Shown: positions 22,053-34,848, numbered from the stretch's first letter. The stretch is DNA of 64,000 bases from Ceratopteris richardii (GCA_020310875.1 CM035423.1:115085917-115149916); one strand, 5' to 3'. Notes: generated by a model not told the origin, from the sequence alone. A program made the numbers and translations.

Positions 22053-23074
22053 CTAGGTAAACGGAGTCAACAATCCATAAAGAGACCTCGCGATTATGGC
22101 ATACATGTGAATGAATCTACGATAATATCCACAATGTCCCATAAACGCTTGCACTTCGTTAGCAGTCTTTGGTCTTGGAAAATCCATAATTACTTTGATT
22201 TTGTCTTCATCAGTGGAAATTTCATTCTTAGAGACAATGTGTCCTAAGATCTTTCCTTGTCGAACCATGAAGACACATTTTTCCGGATTAAGGCATACTC
22301 TATGCTCAGGACATTTGGCAAATATTTTTCTTAGTTCTGGGATGTGCTCTTGTCTTATAGCTGAATAGGTGCATAAATCATCCACGTATACCTCCATACT
22401 CTTTCTCAAAAATTCCTTGAACACATGGCACATTAGTCTTTGGAAAGTGGATGTGGCATTAGTTAGACCAAATGGCATAACCCTAAAAGCATAAACTCCC
22501 CATTCAGTTGCAAAGGCTGTCCTATGTTGGTCTTCAGGAGCAATGGCTACCTTATTATATCTTGAGAAGCCTTCAAGAAAGCGATAGATTTCCTTGCCTA
22601 TAACCCTTTCCAATAGATGATCTATGATGGGTAATGGGTAACTGTCACGTATGTTGGCAGTGTTCACCTTTTTAAGGTTAATGCACACCCTTAATTTACC
22701 ATTCTTTTTCAGTACTACCACTAATGGCGATACCCATTCCATGTGTTCAATTTCATAAATGAAGCCCACATCCAACAATTTATCTATCTCTTCCTTAATC
22801 TTTGCTAAATAAACATCATTATAGGTGTATGGTCTTTGTTTGGAGGGTTTGGCTTCTATTGTCATAGGGATTCTATGAGCACAAATAGAAGGATCTACAC
22901 CTTTTAAATCCTTATATGTCCATGCAAAGATATCTCTATACTCTCTTATGAGCTGTATCAATTCTTGTTCTTCCTTCGGCGAGACATCTTGTCCTATGAA
23001 GGTGCATATCTCTTCTCCTCCTTCAATAGCTACTACAATCTTCTTGGTTAGCGCTTTATTGTCGTATGCTATCC
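22053..23074 (-). pseudogene. pol: Gy-B reverse transcriptase
   Basis: The best-preserved RT of the family, open from 22961 to 22053 (302 codons). In order: [49 protein letters not shown], and the catalytic YVDD at 22377-22388. Then CLNPEKCVFMVRQGKILGHI and the connection motif EVQAFMGHCGYYRRFI. The upstream part before 22961 has AYDNKA-like and TIFIGQDVS-like residues shared with Gy-C and Gy-D. The RT resembles the non-chromovirus plant gypsy group (Athila/Tat side) more than chromoviruses, judged by motifs only. Confidence 0.92.
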
Positions 23075-24216
23075 CTAGTTGTGCTTTTCATTTTGATGAT
23101 GAATAGCAATCTTTCTTTCTTCTACTTCATACTTCTTGAAGTGCTCGGGTACCTCGAATTGGTCCTCAGGTGTGTTTTCTTCTTTTTCCTTTTCCATGTC
23201 CGGTTCATTTTCTTCCATTTGTGTCATTCCATGGTTTGATTCATTAGTTATGGCACTTACTTCCTGTTTCTCGTTTTCTTCCTCAAACATTTCCCTTTCC
23301 ATTTCTATGCTCTCATAGTCTTCATTCCATTATTTTCCTTCATCTACTTCCTCGAGAACAACCATGTATAGATTTACATCATATCCTTTCTCATCTATGC
23401 ATTCATTCATAGTTACAACTTCTTCACTTACGCATACGTCCAGAGTGGCTAAAATCTCCATCCAACCATGGGTCTGAATTCTTCATCTAAGAATATTTCA
23501 GGCATGTAAGCAGGATCTTCTACAGGTCTAGACACTCCTTGTCCCGGTTGCCATCTTTGTCTCCTTTCTTCCTCTCGTTTCACTGCTTTAAACATCCCTA
23601 GATGAGTATCTTTGTTCATCCAAGTTTGACTAATCAATCCTACACTATGAATGGATAAATTATCATCTTCCTTGTGTATTGGGTTCCATTGCAGAGGAGG
23701 GACATCTTGATAAGTATAAGTATGGATATTTATCCTAGTTGTCATTCCTCTGTGCTGCAAGTACATGGCATCTTTTCCCCAATCTTGCACTACCTTGAGT
23801 TGTCTCATGAAAGGCCTTCCAAGTATCATCTCATAATTGCTAGCCTTTTCAAATTGACATATTGCTAAGGTATGCTCTAATTCAACTCCACAAGTGGTAA
23901 ATACTACGTTTTCCAATAATCCTAAGGGTCTCTCCCTATGTCCATTTTCCATTTGAATCTTCATCCTAGTGGGTCGTAGGGCTGGCTTTCCCCATTTCTC
24001 CCATATTTCTTTGGTAGGAATTCCTACTTTAACTCCTGAATCTAATATGCCTTTCATGGTATAACCTCTATAAGTGATAGGGAGGCATGTATTCCCTTCA
24101 TCTCCCTCACTGAAATCTCCAACCTTGTCAATTGGGATTTTAACAGTAGCTACTTCATCCCTCATCTCGTTTTTGTCTGACTTGATTTCCAGTTGGCTGG
24201 TGATTTTCTCTCTTAA
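23075..24216 (-). pseudogene. pol: Gy-B protease 1 and acidic linker
   Basis: The usual gypsy protease position between Gag and RT. 24165-23449 is open, with TCLPITYRGYTMKGILDSGV (active-site box at 24031-24042), QMENGHRERPLGLLE, TTCGVELEHTLAICQFE, and MILGRPFMRQLKVVQDWG. The fourth residue of the active box is Val where sister copies have Ala (DSGA). A 200-residue acidic linker follows (Glu-rich, 23302-23075) and ends in FEVPEHFKKYEVEERKIAI, which is conserved in all copies. Confidence 0.88.
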
Positions 24217-27200
24217 TCAAGGTTTTGCTTTCAAGATTTCTTCCAGAGTTAGAGTACATGGTATTTTTACTTTTTTAAGGTGTTGTATTATGTCAGAGGT
24301 TTGGATTGATGGGTTCTGCTCTTTTCTCCTCACTGAGGGAACACGATATAATTTAGAATTATGTTCATACTCCCCCATATAGTTTGGTAAAACATTCACA
24401 CTGTCTTCATCATCTTTGTTGTCATCTAGTTGAGATGATCTTTCTGGGTTTAATTGAGGAATTGACAATTCAAGCTCGCCTACAACTTCTAACTCCTCAA
24501 AAGGTGGTTCAATTCCTTCTACTTTCTTCCATCTATCTTCTTGAACTCTTGCCCATATGTCTCTAGGCCATTTCGCATCTACTTCACGGATTACGGATCC
24601 TTCTTCTCTACTTTCATGGCAATTTTCTTCATAGCTCTCATTTTTCTTTTCTTACCTAGGGTGACTAGGTGCTACACATTCCTGAAATTCATTTTTGGGA
24701 ATCCTTGTGCTGGGTCGTGGCTGAATAGGTTTTTCTAAAGTTTGTTGAGCCACTTCAATTAACTTCTTACATATTTCCAATCTTTCTTTCTCTAAGTCAC
24801 CTCTTGGGTATTCTCTTTCATGTTTCTCGATGGGTGGACCTGTCTTTATTCGTGCTTGATATGCTTTCATCCACATGGCTAAATCTTCAGGCATTGGATC
24901 GGCTAAAATTGATCCTGCCTCTTGTCTTTGATGTTTCTCTGTTTCCTTGTTAGGTTTTCCTTTAGGCTCTAGTTCTCCATCTTGGCTCTGCTTGTTGTTC
25001 TCATCCTCTAACTTTTATTGTGATCTCTTATGTATTATCTTTTCTCTATGATTCCTCCATCTTTGGGTTCATTTAGACAGCACTTTTCTCAGACTCTTCA
25101 AAATCTGCAACTATTTGTGGTGTTGGGGTGTTCAACTCTTTGTCTTGGTTATCATTTTCTTTGGATTTATTCGAGGTCTCTTTTGCTTTTGCCCTAGTTA
25201 ATGCTTTCAATGGCACTGTGTATTCCTTATCACTCCCTAATGACTCTACCACTTCTATAACAGTATTTGTGTCATGGGATTGATTTTATTGGGATTTTTA
25301 GGGCAATCCCTAAAAAGTGTTCCTTGCCATAATCACTGCAGTAACCTTCCCAAACTCTCTAATGTGGAGGTGGATTAGGCAATGTACACTCTCTGATAAA
25401 GTGATCACCTCCGCATCTATAACATGGTCCTCTAGGTGCAAGTGGTCTACTCATTGGCCTTGGAGGTAATAGTGCTCTTGGAGCAGTGTATATTAGTGAC
25501 ACATAGTCCTGATCATATCCGTAGGAACTATCATAACCATCAGGTCCATATATATATGGCTCATAGGATTGTCCATACTCAGCCATAGTATTTTCATAGG
25601 TGGAATAACTTCCTTGAATAAGGTCATAAGATTGATCATAAGTCTGAATACTAGCCAATGGGGTGGCTGGCACTATTGCTCTTTCAGGATTCTCTTCCAT
25701 TTGAGCGATTTTCATTAGGACAACATTTTGTGGGTGAGGTGGTTGTTGTCCTAACACTGGTTGAGGTTGATTGTATCCTTGATGTGCATATGGCCATGGT
25801 GCAGGTGCTTGCTGCTGGAAAGGAGGCTATCTATAGGCTTCTCCTCCTTGATCTCTCGAGTTGTATCCATAAGGCTTCAATGGTGGTGGTTGTGTAGGTC
25901 TTGGTTGTCAATTGTAAGGACAATTCTCTGTACTGTGATTTGTGTACCTTTGCTCTATGCTACAGAAATGAGTTGGACCATGGGCAGGTGATGTGTTATA
26001 GACATATGGAAGTGATGGGACTGCTCCCCTATTGCACATGTGAGAAGGATGATCTCCTCCACAGTGAACACATCTCGTGAGCATAGGCACTCTCATAGGG
26101 TTGTTAGGATATTTCCTCTGTCCTTGAACATTCAGCTTATTAGCCACTAAATCAGCCATCTCTTCTACATTGTTCCTGGGGTTGGAAGTACTACTTGCAC
26201 TATCCTCACTCTTAACACTTCCTTGAGGTATTTTTAAGTCTTCCGCCAGATTGTCTTCTAGATCGATACACTCCTTCATGCATTCTTGTAAACTTTGGAG
26301 TCTCTTCACATATACTAAGGATCTCAATGACCCATTCACCAATCCTTCCAAGAATAATGAGACCATTTTGACTTTGGGTGTTTCCCTCTTCTGCAAGACA
26401 TCTATCCTCATATTGTTTGAATCGTCTCGCTGCTAACCTCACTGATTCCGTATGCTAAGGCCGTGTTTGTGAGGGTTAGGCCAAATGATTCGTATTGGAT
26501 CAAGAAGTCTTCTACTTGTTCCGCTCTCACCACTTGCTTGAATTCAGCAATGTGATTTTATGGCTCACTAGAACCATCATAGTGGCTTCTCATGCATTTG
26601 AAACTTGAATTGTTCTTAATCTTCTTTTAGGTTTAGGTTGTTTTGGCATTACAAGGAAAACTGGTCATCTTATTGGTATACTTGCATCTCTTCCTACTGG
26701 TGGTCTCTCAAGAGCAGGAATCCTATTTCTCGATTTTGCATTTGCAAGAGGTCAATGGTTGGGATTAACACCAAGAGTAGCAAACTGGACTTGAGGTCTA
26801 AAAGGAATGCTCTGTTGTTGTGTCTGGCCTAAATGCTGATAAGATGAATTTTGGTGAATTCCTTGGGGATTTTGAGAAGCAGTGGCTTGATCCCTAGGCG
26901 GGAATACAAAGATGTTTTGATATCTCAACCTAGCTCTCTCCAATTCAGTCATGGGTCAGTATCTTCTCTGATTCTTGTCTAAATAAGTAATGTGAGTGGG
27001 GTTCTCAAGATTTTGTAACTCATAGATGGTGGCTGGATTTGTCACTTCTTCCCACAACAAAGAGTTGATTTTAAGTAAATGATCCATTCCATTCACCATG
27101 TAGACATCCATTAAAGAGTCGTCTTGGGGAATTAGATCTCCTCTCCAAACCCTAATTACAATGGACTTCCCTCCAGGGGTTGATACTTATTCTTCTTGTC

Positions 27201-27639
27201 CCTCTTCATTAGGATTTTGTGCATTATCTTCTTCCCTTTGCTCGTTAATGCTTTCTGGATGCTCCGTGACTACATACATCCCTCTTTTATCCATATAGAA
27301 TCCTCCCACATACTTGACTGCTCGTTTAGGCACTATGTGAGCATCCCTGGCTTTTTTCAACCTTGCCACTAATCTATTCAAACCATCTATGTAGATGGGT
27401 AGGTCATTTTGATTGGTGTTCACATATTCTAAGGAGGTTTTGTACTCTCCCTCAACGATAGACATTAGACCTGATATGGTTTTAGAGATCTGCATGTCTT
27501 CTGAGGCCATAATAGTCTCTTCCTTAGATTCACTCGAGGTTTCAGAGTATTGTGAATGTAGGGTAGGTTGTGCAACACTACCTACATACGAAATTAAGCT
27601 TCTATGGCTTCCTAGAACTCTTCCCAATCTCAATTTCAT
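24217..27639 (-). pseudogene. gag: Gy-B gag
   Basis: Starts MKLRLGRVLGS (sisters: MNLRSGR). In order: N-terminal region with IVEGEYKTSLEY and YIDGLNRLVARLKKA, RVWRGDLIPQDDSL, a capsid-like Retrotrans_gag region (frameshifted near 26440-26200), zinc knuckle 1 CVHCGGDHPSHMC (about 26070), CSIEQRYTNHSTENC (25940), a Tyr/Pro/Gln-rich segment, and knuckle 2 CYRCGGDHFIREC (25405). The third knuckle is decayed (CSDYGKEH, the second Cys replaced by Tyr). A basic/acidic linker to protease follows. About eight stops or frameshifts are present. Confidence 0.87.
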
Positions 27640-27729
27640 TCACCTCTTCAAGGCTTTATAAGTCTTCTACTTTGCCCCTTACTGCTACCCAATTTGCTTC
27701 AACTTTACCCTTTAAAGGGCTTGAATACT

Positions 27730-28440
27730 CTCTGGTCAATATCACTTCTGAGCGATACTCCTTTGATGATACGATGTCAAGTATTCCCGGATACGATACT
27801 TGAGTAATTGGCGATACGAGACCACATTGGTCCCTGATACGACACTAAAAATCTATAGGATATGATATCACAAATGGGCAATGATACGATACTGATGAGA
27901 CTAGCATTATGATACCCAACAATCAAATGATATGATACTTGTTGTGTACACGATACGATACTAAGAGTCTTGACGATATGATACTTGATTCTCTGGCGAT
28001 ACGATATTGGATAGAGGGTGATACGATACCAAATTTGGGCATGATACGATACGGCTCACTCCATGATATGATATCCAAGTTCACAGTACAACACCAAAGC
28101 AACTCACGATACGATACTTACTTTATGAATGATACAATACTAGAGGTTCAACAATACGATACCACTATTACACCCGATATGATACCACTTTGGTCGGTGA
28201 TACAATCCGCAACCAAAATGATACGATACCCAGGTGTCCATGATACGATATCACTAATGCATCTGATACAATACCACTTTGGTGGGCGATACGATATGAC
28301 TCAGTGATCACAATCACGATACCAAACTTTGGCGATACGATACCAGATTGATATCACGACACCATAAATGGGCAACCGGCAATACGATACCAAGCGAGTA
28401 TTGCGATACAAAGGAATTTCAGTATCGCAATACCAAAACT
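27730..28440 (-). repeat. Leader repeat array of Gy-B (GATACGATAC type)
   Basis: On the plus strand about 40 copies of (T)GATACGATAC(C) are separated by 10-25 bp of low-conserved sequence. The array sits just upstream of the gag start (27639) in the untranslated leader, the same place as the arrays in Gy-C, Gy-D and Gy-E. No long higher-order unit is obvious, unlike in Gy-C and Gy-E. Open frames here are artefacts. Confidence 0.9.
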
Positions 28441-29098
28441 CAACCAATCATGATAATTGATTCTTTTTCACACACACAAATGATTATTTTCAAAAACCAA
28501 GTTAACTTATGTGCTTCTTATGCATTCCCCTTTCTCCCTATGTGTCTTTATCTCAAAAACATTCACTCAAAATCTCGATATCTCTCACACAACACTGATC
28601 GCAGATAGTTTTGCACTTCTTTAGGTTCACTAATGTTTATAGGTGATTAATCATAATTCTCTTACCTCCTCTAAGCTCCCTTTTAGCTCGATTCAAAGAT
28701 ATATAGCTCGACCTCACTCCAACGACCGTGATCTCAAGCCCACAATATTGATCGTCTGTGCTCTCCCATGATACTAGCTCAACCACTAGTAATTCACAAA
28801 TGACTATTTTTTTGTTTTTAAGCCTCTGTTTGGAGAAAGGCTAAAGATTAAAAAAATGAAGAGTGCTTGAAATTTTAACCCGACTTTCGTATCCTACTCT
28901 CTTTCTCTCTACTACCTACTCTAACTTCCTTCTCTAGCTCATTCTCCTAATCTAACAACTCACTACACACACCCCAAGAAACGAGAAGTAGCAAGTGCGA
29001 ATACGTGTGACTTGCCAAAGAAGAGAATTCACGACTCCAAAACTCACTTCACTACTAAGAGATTTCACCATCACACGGATGCCTCGGTTTGATTCGAC
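28441..29098 (-). other. Gy-B leader between PBS and array
   Basis: No gene is seen. The part next to the PBS (about 28900-29098) is homologous to the same region of Gy-C (48600-48825). Where Gy-C has a GTAAGT splice-donor-like site, Gy-B reads GGCAAGTCAC on the minus strand (near 29008-29017). Confidence 0.6.
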
Positions 29099-29118
29099 AC
29101 TCCCTGGCAATGGCACCA
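29099..29118 (-). other. Gy-B primer binding site (tRNA-Asp type)
   Basis: On the minus strand TGGTGCCATTGCCAGGGA begins seven bases after the 5' LTR. It is a diverged version of the Gy-C site, which is nearly identical to the complement of the plant tRNA-Asp 3' end (TGGCGCCGTTGCCGGGGA). The three extra mismatches fit decay of the CpG-rich site. Confidence 0.82.
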
Positions 29119-29125
29119 AAAAACA

Positions 29126-29884
29126 TGTGTACCTAAGTATCGACTTAGGGACTTGAGGAGAAAGAGACTATACCTCAATCCCCTACAAGTGCATATAGTG
29201 GGGATTCACACTTTAATTATCAATCCAAGAAGTACCATAACCTAGCCGAGTGTATGAGGACATGCATTCAAATGATGGTCAATGCAAATGTGAACTAACA
29301 AAGGTGCAAACAAGTGTAGACTATCACATTCAAAGCTTTCATGGTCAGCTATGGTGTCGTGATACCTAAGCAGTAGCCAACAGTAAAGTTATGATTTTGA
29401 ACTTCATTTTGAAGTTCTCAAGAAGACGCATCCAATGCTGGTATTTTCACTTGATTCTGATGTTTCTGCTTCAAGTTATGAACAAAATACTGAGCCATGG
29501 GATTACCTACCACCATGGATAGACAACACTTCAAAGCCACACTTTTCAAGGAAGAAGATGCAAAGAGGAGAAGACACAAATTCGAAATTATGTGCTCTTG
29601 ATTCTCACATTGACCAAAAAGTTCTGACAAAGAGTCACAAAATGAATTATATACATGTGCCCTAAAAATGGTCCTTTCACACAAAAAAAAAACTAATTCC
29701 CTACTAGTTTACAAGGGTAATGATAAAGATATCTATGGATATGCATCTAGAGGACTCCTCTAGTGCATTTACATCAAAAAATATATTACAAAGGGACTAT
29801 GTTACAAAAATAAAGAGTCCAAATCAGAAAAAATTTGGGGTCCTTCTTTTTCTGGGCATCTTTGCTCTTCTTTGCTCTGCAACA
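29126..29884 (-). repeat. Gy-B 5' LTR
   Basis: On the minus strand it runs from TGTTGCAGAGC (29884) to ...GGTACACA (29126), with TG...CA ends. It matches the 3' LTR 6374-7247 and the Gy-C LTR but lacks internal blocks (for example the TTCCTACACTTC stretch), making it 759 bp against 874 and 892 bp. A TATA box on the minus strand is near 29648-29660 (ATGTATATAATTC). Confidence 0.92.
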
Positions 29885-30960
29885 TGAGGGAAGTGTATTA
29901 CAATGGTTGTGGGAAAGAACACTTGTTTAGAGACTACCCCAAGAACCCATCCAAAGCATCACCCACATACTAGGTCAATGTAATTGAGGTAATAGAGTCC
30001 TCAAGGGGTGATAAAGAATACAGTGTGCCATTAAAAGCCATCACCATAGCCAAAGCAAAATAAACCATGGAAAATCAAAGATTTGATAGTCCAAAAAAGG
30101 AAAATGAGATAGAATCTTCACCCCAAGTAGTAGAAGATTCAACAAAATCATCTAATACATCAAAAAGGAAAAAAAATCAAAGATGGAAAGCAAGAACAAA
30201 AAAGATTAAAATCAAGTGGTTGAAAAAATTGGCTAAGAGAAGGAAAAAGCAATAAAAGATCCCAAACCTAAGCCAAACTATCCAGCCAATTACTGAACAT
30301 GAATGTGGTAAAGAAAAACCAAATGAGGAGCAGGTAGGATCAATTCTAGCTGATCCTATGCTTAAAGACTCAAAAATGTGGTTAAAACCTTATCAATCGA
30401 GAATCGAGAAAGGACCTAGTCTAGATCAATATGATAGATGTTACCCAAGAAGAGACCTTGAGAAGGAAAGATTGGAAATATGTAAGACATTAATTGAAAT
30501 TGTTCAGATCACACTAGAACAAGCAATACCAGGCCTCCCTAAAATGAGATTCCTAGAAGAAACATTCCAAGGATGTCTATAAAACCATAATTCGAAACTA
30601 GAGAAACTAGAACAAACTAAGGAGAGTGAAGGAGAGTTAGGTTTTGAGACCATAGAAAAAGACTCAATGATTCTATAAGTGGAAGAAAATTGGCCACATG
30701 ATTTGTGGGCCAAGGTGCAAGAAGAGAGATGGAAGAATACTAAGGAGGAGAAAGAAGAAGATTGTGAAGAATTATCTAGTCCAGATTAGGATAGGGAGGA
30801 AGAAATTAGTCTAACTACACTTCCTAGTTATACAGGTGAATATGAATGAAAATCTGATTTTTTTCATGTCCCAACAATAAGAGGTGAGGAAAGGAAATTC
30901 TTAGAGGAAACATCAACCATGTTGCAAAAATTTAAGAGAAATAAAGTCCAATGCTCAATA
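29885..30960 (+). pseudogene. gag: Gy-D gag end and linker
   Basis: Gy-D resumes right after the Gy-B 5' LTR with the third Gag knuckle, decayed (CGKEHLFRDYPKNP, sisters CSDCGKEHLFRDCPKNP). Then come VIEVIESS and DKEYSVPLKAIT, a Lys-rich stretch (30067-30255), and SRIEKGPSLDQYDRCYPRRDLEKERLE, matching the Gy-C linker at 44640-44580. The acidic segment with LPSYTGEYE follows. Stops are frequent. Confidence 0.85.
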
Positions 30961-32160
30961 ACCATAGAAGAACTTCAGCAAGTCAAGCTGCATCTATGGA
31001 AGAGACTAGCTAATCAACTAAATTTGGATGAACAAAACATATACTTATCAAGGAAGAAAAGCTAGAGAAACCAGCAACTATCAAGATACCAATCAATAAA
31101 GTTGGATCTTTTAGTGAGGGAGATGAAGGAAATATGTGCCTTCCAATCACATTTTGAGGATATATGACCAAAGCCATTCTAGATACAAGAGCTGGAGTAA
31201 GGATAACAACCAAGGAAATTTGGGAGAAATGGGGAAGAGTAGCACTACAATGGATTAGAATGAAGCTACAACTAGCAGATGGTCATGTAGAACAATTGTT
31301 ACGACTCCTTGAAAACATATTCTAATGACTTGTGGAGTGGAATTTGAACACACTTTAGCTAAAATGTTGATTCGACAAGGCGAGAAATTACAAGATGATC
31401 CTAAGTAGACCATTCATGTGACAACTAAAGGTAGTTCAAGATTGGGGACGATATGCTTTGTATCTCCAACACCAAGGTGCAACGACTAAAATAAATCTTT
31501 AAAACATTGCATATAGATATGTTCCATCCCTTCAATGGAATCCTATACATAAGGAGGAGGAGGATGTGTCAATCCATAGTGCTGAATCTAGTGACCAATC
31601 CTGGATGAATGAAGACACTCAACTATGGATTTGTAAGGCAAATAAACAAGAGGAGGAAAGATTACAATATTGACAGGCATGACACAAGAGACATGGATTG
31701 ATAGAAGATCGAGCCTACATGCCACAAATATTTCCCAATGAAGCATTCAAATTGCATGGATGGATGGAGATCCTAGAAACATTGGATGTGTGTGTAAACG
31801 AAGAATTCTTGACCATGAATGAGTGTGTGGATGAAGAAGGACACGACTTAAGCTTGTACATGGTTGTACTTCAAGAGGCTAAAGAAGGCAAAATAATTGA
31901 AAAGGAGTCAAAATAAGACTATGAAAGTACAAAAATGGAACTTGAGTTTGAATCAGATGAACAATACCTAAAAGCAATAGAACGGGATGGCCATGGAACA
32001 TAAAAAACTATTCTCCATAGAAGGGTATCATAGAAACCCTAGAAGGGAAACCAATGAAATAGGGTATGAAAACTTACCAAATGAACACTTTGAAGTGCCA
32101 AAACATTTTAGGAGATATGAAGTGGAGGAAAGAAAAATAGCTATTCAAATGCCTAAGAGA
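30961..32160 (+). pseudogene. pol: Gy-D protease 1 and acidic linker
   Basis: MCLPITF, stop, GYMTKAILDTRAG (where sisters have DSGAG) shows an active-site box damaged at the Gly. Then EIWEKWGRVAL, QLADGHVEQ, and HTLAKMLIRQGEKLQDDPK-like frames match the family protease. 31698-31916 and 31987-32160 keep the acidic linker, with YMPQIFPNEAF, HGWMEILETLDVCVNEE, and FEVPKHFRRYEVEERKIAIQMPKREA. Multiple stops and frameshifts make it inactive. Confidence 0.83.
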
Positions 32161-33180
32161 GAGGCACATCAGAGAATAGCATATGATAACAAAGAACATA
32201 CCAAGAAGATAATAGTAACCCTAGAGGGAGATGAAGAGAGATGCAGTTTCATAGGCAAGGACATGTCCGTAGAGGAGGAACAAGGACTCATAGCATTAAA
32301 TCGAGAATATAGGGACGTGTTTGCTTGGACCTACAAAGACCTGAAAGGTGTAGATCCCTCAATATGTGCCCAATGAATTCCTATGACTCCTGAAGCAAAA
32401 CCATCCAAGCAAAGGCCTTACACTTACAATTATGTAAATTATGCCAAAATTAAAGAAGAAATAGACAAATTTTCGGAAGCTAGATTTGTATATGAGATCA
32501 AACACAATGAATGGGTTTCTCCTTTGGTGGCTGTACTGAAGAAAAATGGAAATCTCAGGGTTTGTATTAACCTCAAAAAAGTTAATGTTGCCACCATTTG
32601 AGATAGCTATCCATTACCCATCATAGACCATCTTTTGGAAAGGGTAGCATGCAATGAAGTCTACAACTTGCTTGATGGGTTTTAAGGTTATAAGCAAGTA
32701 GTGATTGCTACTAAAGACCAACATAAGACTACTTTTACTACAAAGTGGGGATTATATGCATTTACAATGATGTCATTTGTTTGAACTAATGCCCTAGAAA
32801 ATTTCCAAAGACTAATGTTTCATGTGTTTAAAGAATTCCTCAAGAAAAGTATATGTACATAGTCTTCTCAATGCATTGCCCACATACCTGAATTAAGAAA
32901 AATATTCGACAAATGTAGGCAATATAGATTATGTCTGAATCCGGAGAAATGTCTTTTCATGGTGAGACAAGGAAATATATTGGGACATATAGTGTTCAAG
33001 AATGGAATCTCTACTGATGAAGATAAGATCAAAGTTATTTTGGATTTCCTGAGACCTAAGAATGTGAAGGAAATACAAGCCTTTATGGGTCATTGTGGAT
33101 ATTTTCATCAATTTATTCACATGTATGCCATACTTACAAAACCCTTATATGGATTGTTGACCAGTTTACTTGGATAGAAG
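32161..33180 (+). pseudogene. pol: Gy-D reverse transcriptase
   Basis: EYRDVFAWTYKDLKGVDPSICAQ is followed by a stop. Then KPSKQRPYTYN, VSPLVAVLKKNGNLRVCINLKK, DSYPLPIIDHLLERV, CLNPEKCLFMVRQGNILGHIV and EIQAFMGHCGYFHQFI are all recognisable. The catalytic YVDD is lost (ICT, stop, SSQC at about 32850-32870). Decay is stronger than in Gy-B, as expected for the host element of that insertion. Confidence 0.88.
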
Positions 33181-33812
33181 AGTGCAAAAAGGCATTCAAT
33201 GAGTTAAAGAAGATAATGAGTTCAACACCAATATTGAAGGTTCCCAATTGAGATAAACCATTCCATATACATGTGGATGCATCTACTTTTGCCATTGGAT
33301 GCATCTTAGCACAACCAACATATGAGGGAAAGTTAGATAATCCAATAGGCTATGCCAGTAGACAACTTAACCAAGCAGAACACAATTACAATACGACTGA
33401 ACGAGAGGGCCTAGGGATGGTCTACATGGTAAAGAAATTTAGGAATTACGTCCTACCCAACAAGTTAAAATTCTTTATTGATCATCAAGCTTTATTGTAC
33501 TTGGTCAAGAAACCTTGTAATACTAGAAGGCTAGTCAGATGGTTCCTACTGCTAATGGAATTTGATTTTGAGGTAGTAGTCAAGAAGGGAAATACTCATG
33601 TAAGAACTGATCATTTGTCAAGGATGACACATGGAGAACCACCAATAGGAGTATCAAATGAGCTACCTGACACTTACTTGATTAACCTAGATGTATTTCC
33701 AAAGTGGGTTGAGAAATTGATACCTATCCTCACACATGGACCAAACCATAGGATCAATTTGATGGGAGGCGAGGAACTTTGGAAGATAAGAAGACATGGT
33801 TTGATCAAATAA
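33181..33812 (+). pseudogene. pol: Gy-D RNase H
   Basis: 33273-33812 is open for 179 codons with MDASTFAIGCILAQP, TTEREGLGMVYMVKKF, FFIDHQALLYLV and FEVVVKKGNTHVRTDHLSRM. The TTEREG codons here (CGA for Arg) are the reference for the CGA-to-TGA stop in Gy-E at 58033. The part before 33273 is shifted. Confidence 0.88.
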
Positions 33813-33829
33813 GCCCATGAGAACAGATG

Positions 33830-34848
33830 GAGAATGCATAAAGGAGTTAGTGGAACTACACAAGAGTTATAAAGACAAGGAGTGTATTGGTAAAACATGC
33901 AAAAAGCTATACATGAATATGTAACAAGTTGTCACCTATGTCAAGAATCTACACCCGAGGAACATTCATGCCTATGTTATTCGACTATAGCGCCTACGTG
34001 GAGTAAACCACTTGTAGATTTTTTTGAAATCACAAAATTATCCAAAAGGAGTGAATCTAGCAAGGAAAAAAGCCTTAGAATAACAAAGTAGAGACTTTGT
34101 AATCATGGGTAAAGAACTATTCAAATGAGGAAAAGACAATCAACTAAACTTGTGTGCATGAAGGAGAATACTTGCCCATATTAGAAATGGCCCATGTTGG
34201 AGGAGTTGCAGGACATTTTTTAGTTGACAAGACTATTAAAATGATTCTCTTTGTAGGCTTATGGTGGCCAACACTACATATGATGCAAAAACTTATGTAT
34301 GAAGTTGTGACATATGCCAATGAACCAAGTACCTAGAACAACAAGATGACATGACTTTGAGACCAATGGTTAGTGCAAGAGCTTTCTCTAAATGGAGAAT
34401 AGACTTCGTTGAACCCATTCATCCCCATGCAAGAGGTCCTCATGTAGAGTACATCATAGTAGCCACAAACTACTTAACTAAGTGGGTAGAAGTGAAAGCC
34501 ACTGAGAAGAATGATGTCCAAACCATTGCAAAGTTCCTATTTGAAAACATGTTCACCAGATTTGGACTACCTATAGAGATCGTAAGTGACAGAGGTACGC
34601 ACTTCATTAACAAAGTCATTGAGTCACTCATGAATGAATTTCTAGTGCTTCATAAAAATTCATCACCCTATCACCCACAAGCTAACGGACAAGTGGAGAG
34701 TTCGAATAAAGTGTTATGTTTGGTTCTTAGCAAGATAGTCAATAATGGGAGATTTGATTGGGATAGACAATCCCATCATGCAATTTGGGCATTTCCGAGT
34801 TGCTTATAAGATAGCTATAGGAACAATGCCATTTAATCTAGTTTATGG
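33830..34848 (+). pseudogene. pol: Gy-D tandem zinc modules and integrase core, truncated
   Basis: The first zinc module survives as YVTSCHLCQESTPEEHS (about 33930). The second has CVHEGEYLPILEMAHVGGVAGHF (34152-34215) and a damaged CX2C. The integrase core (34351-34809) reads KWRIDFVEPI, LTKWVEVKAT, VSDRGTHFIN and YHPQANGQVESSNK. The element ends abruptly after PFNLVYG at 34848, where Co-2 sequence starts. The GPY module, protease 2, ORF3 and 3' LTR are missing. Confidence 0.88.

Larger units (their letters stand above)
6374..29884 (-). mobile_element. Gy-B: near-complete Ty3/gypsy element, split by Co-1
   Basis: Both LTRs are in the same orientation (3' LTR 6374-7247, 5' LTR 29126-29884). 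A PPT borders the 3' LTR and a tRNA-Asp-type PBS borders the 5' LTR. Internal order on the minus strand is leader array, gag, protease 1, RT, RNase H, two H2C2 zinc modules, integrase, protease 2, W-I-P-K tail, hairpin motif and ORF3. Without the copia insertion (12235-19068 plus one target copy) the element is about 16.7 kb. Every coding part has stops or frameshifts. The outermost bases of the 3' LTR (expected TGTGTA) are altered, so no target duplication can be proven. It lies inside Gy-D. Confidence 0.88.

Noticed and set aside
27939-28307. Open frames across the leader arrays (also 47695-48118, 50987-51507, 5575-5862)
   Set aside because: They arise from short-period repeats without stops; translations are simple periodic peptides.
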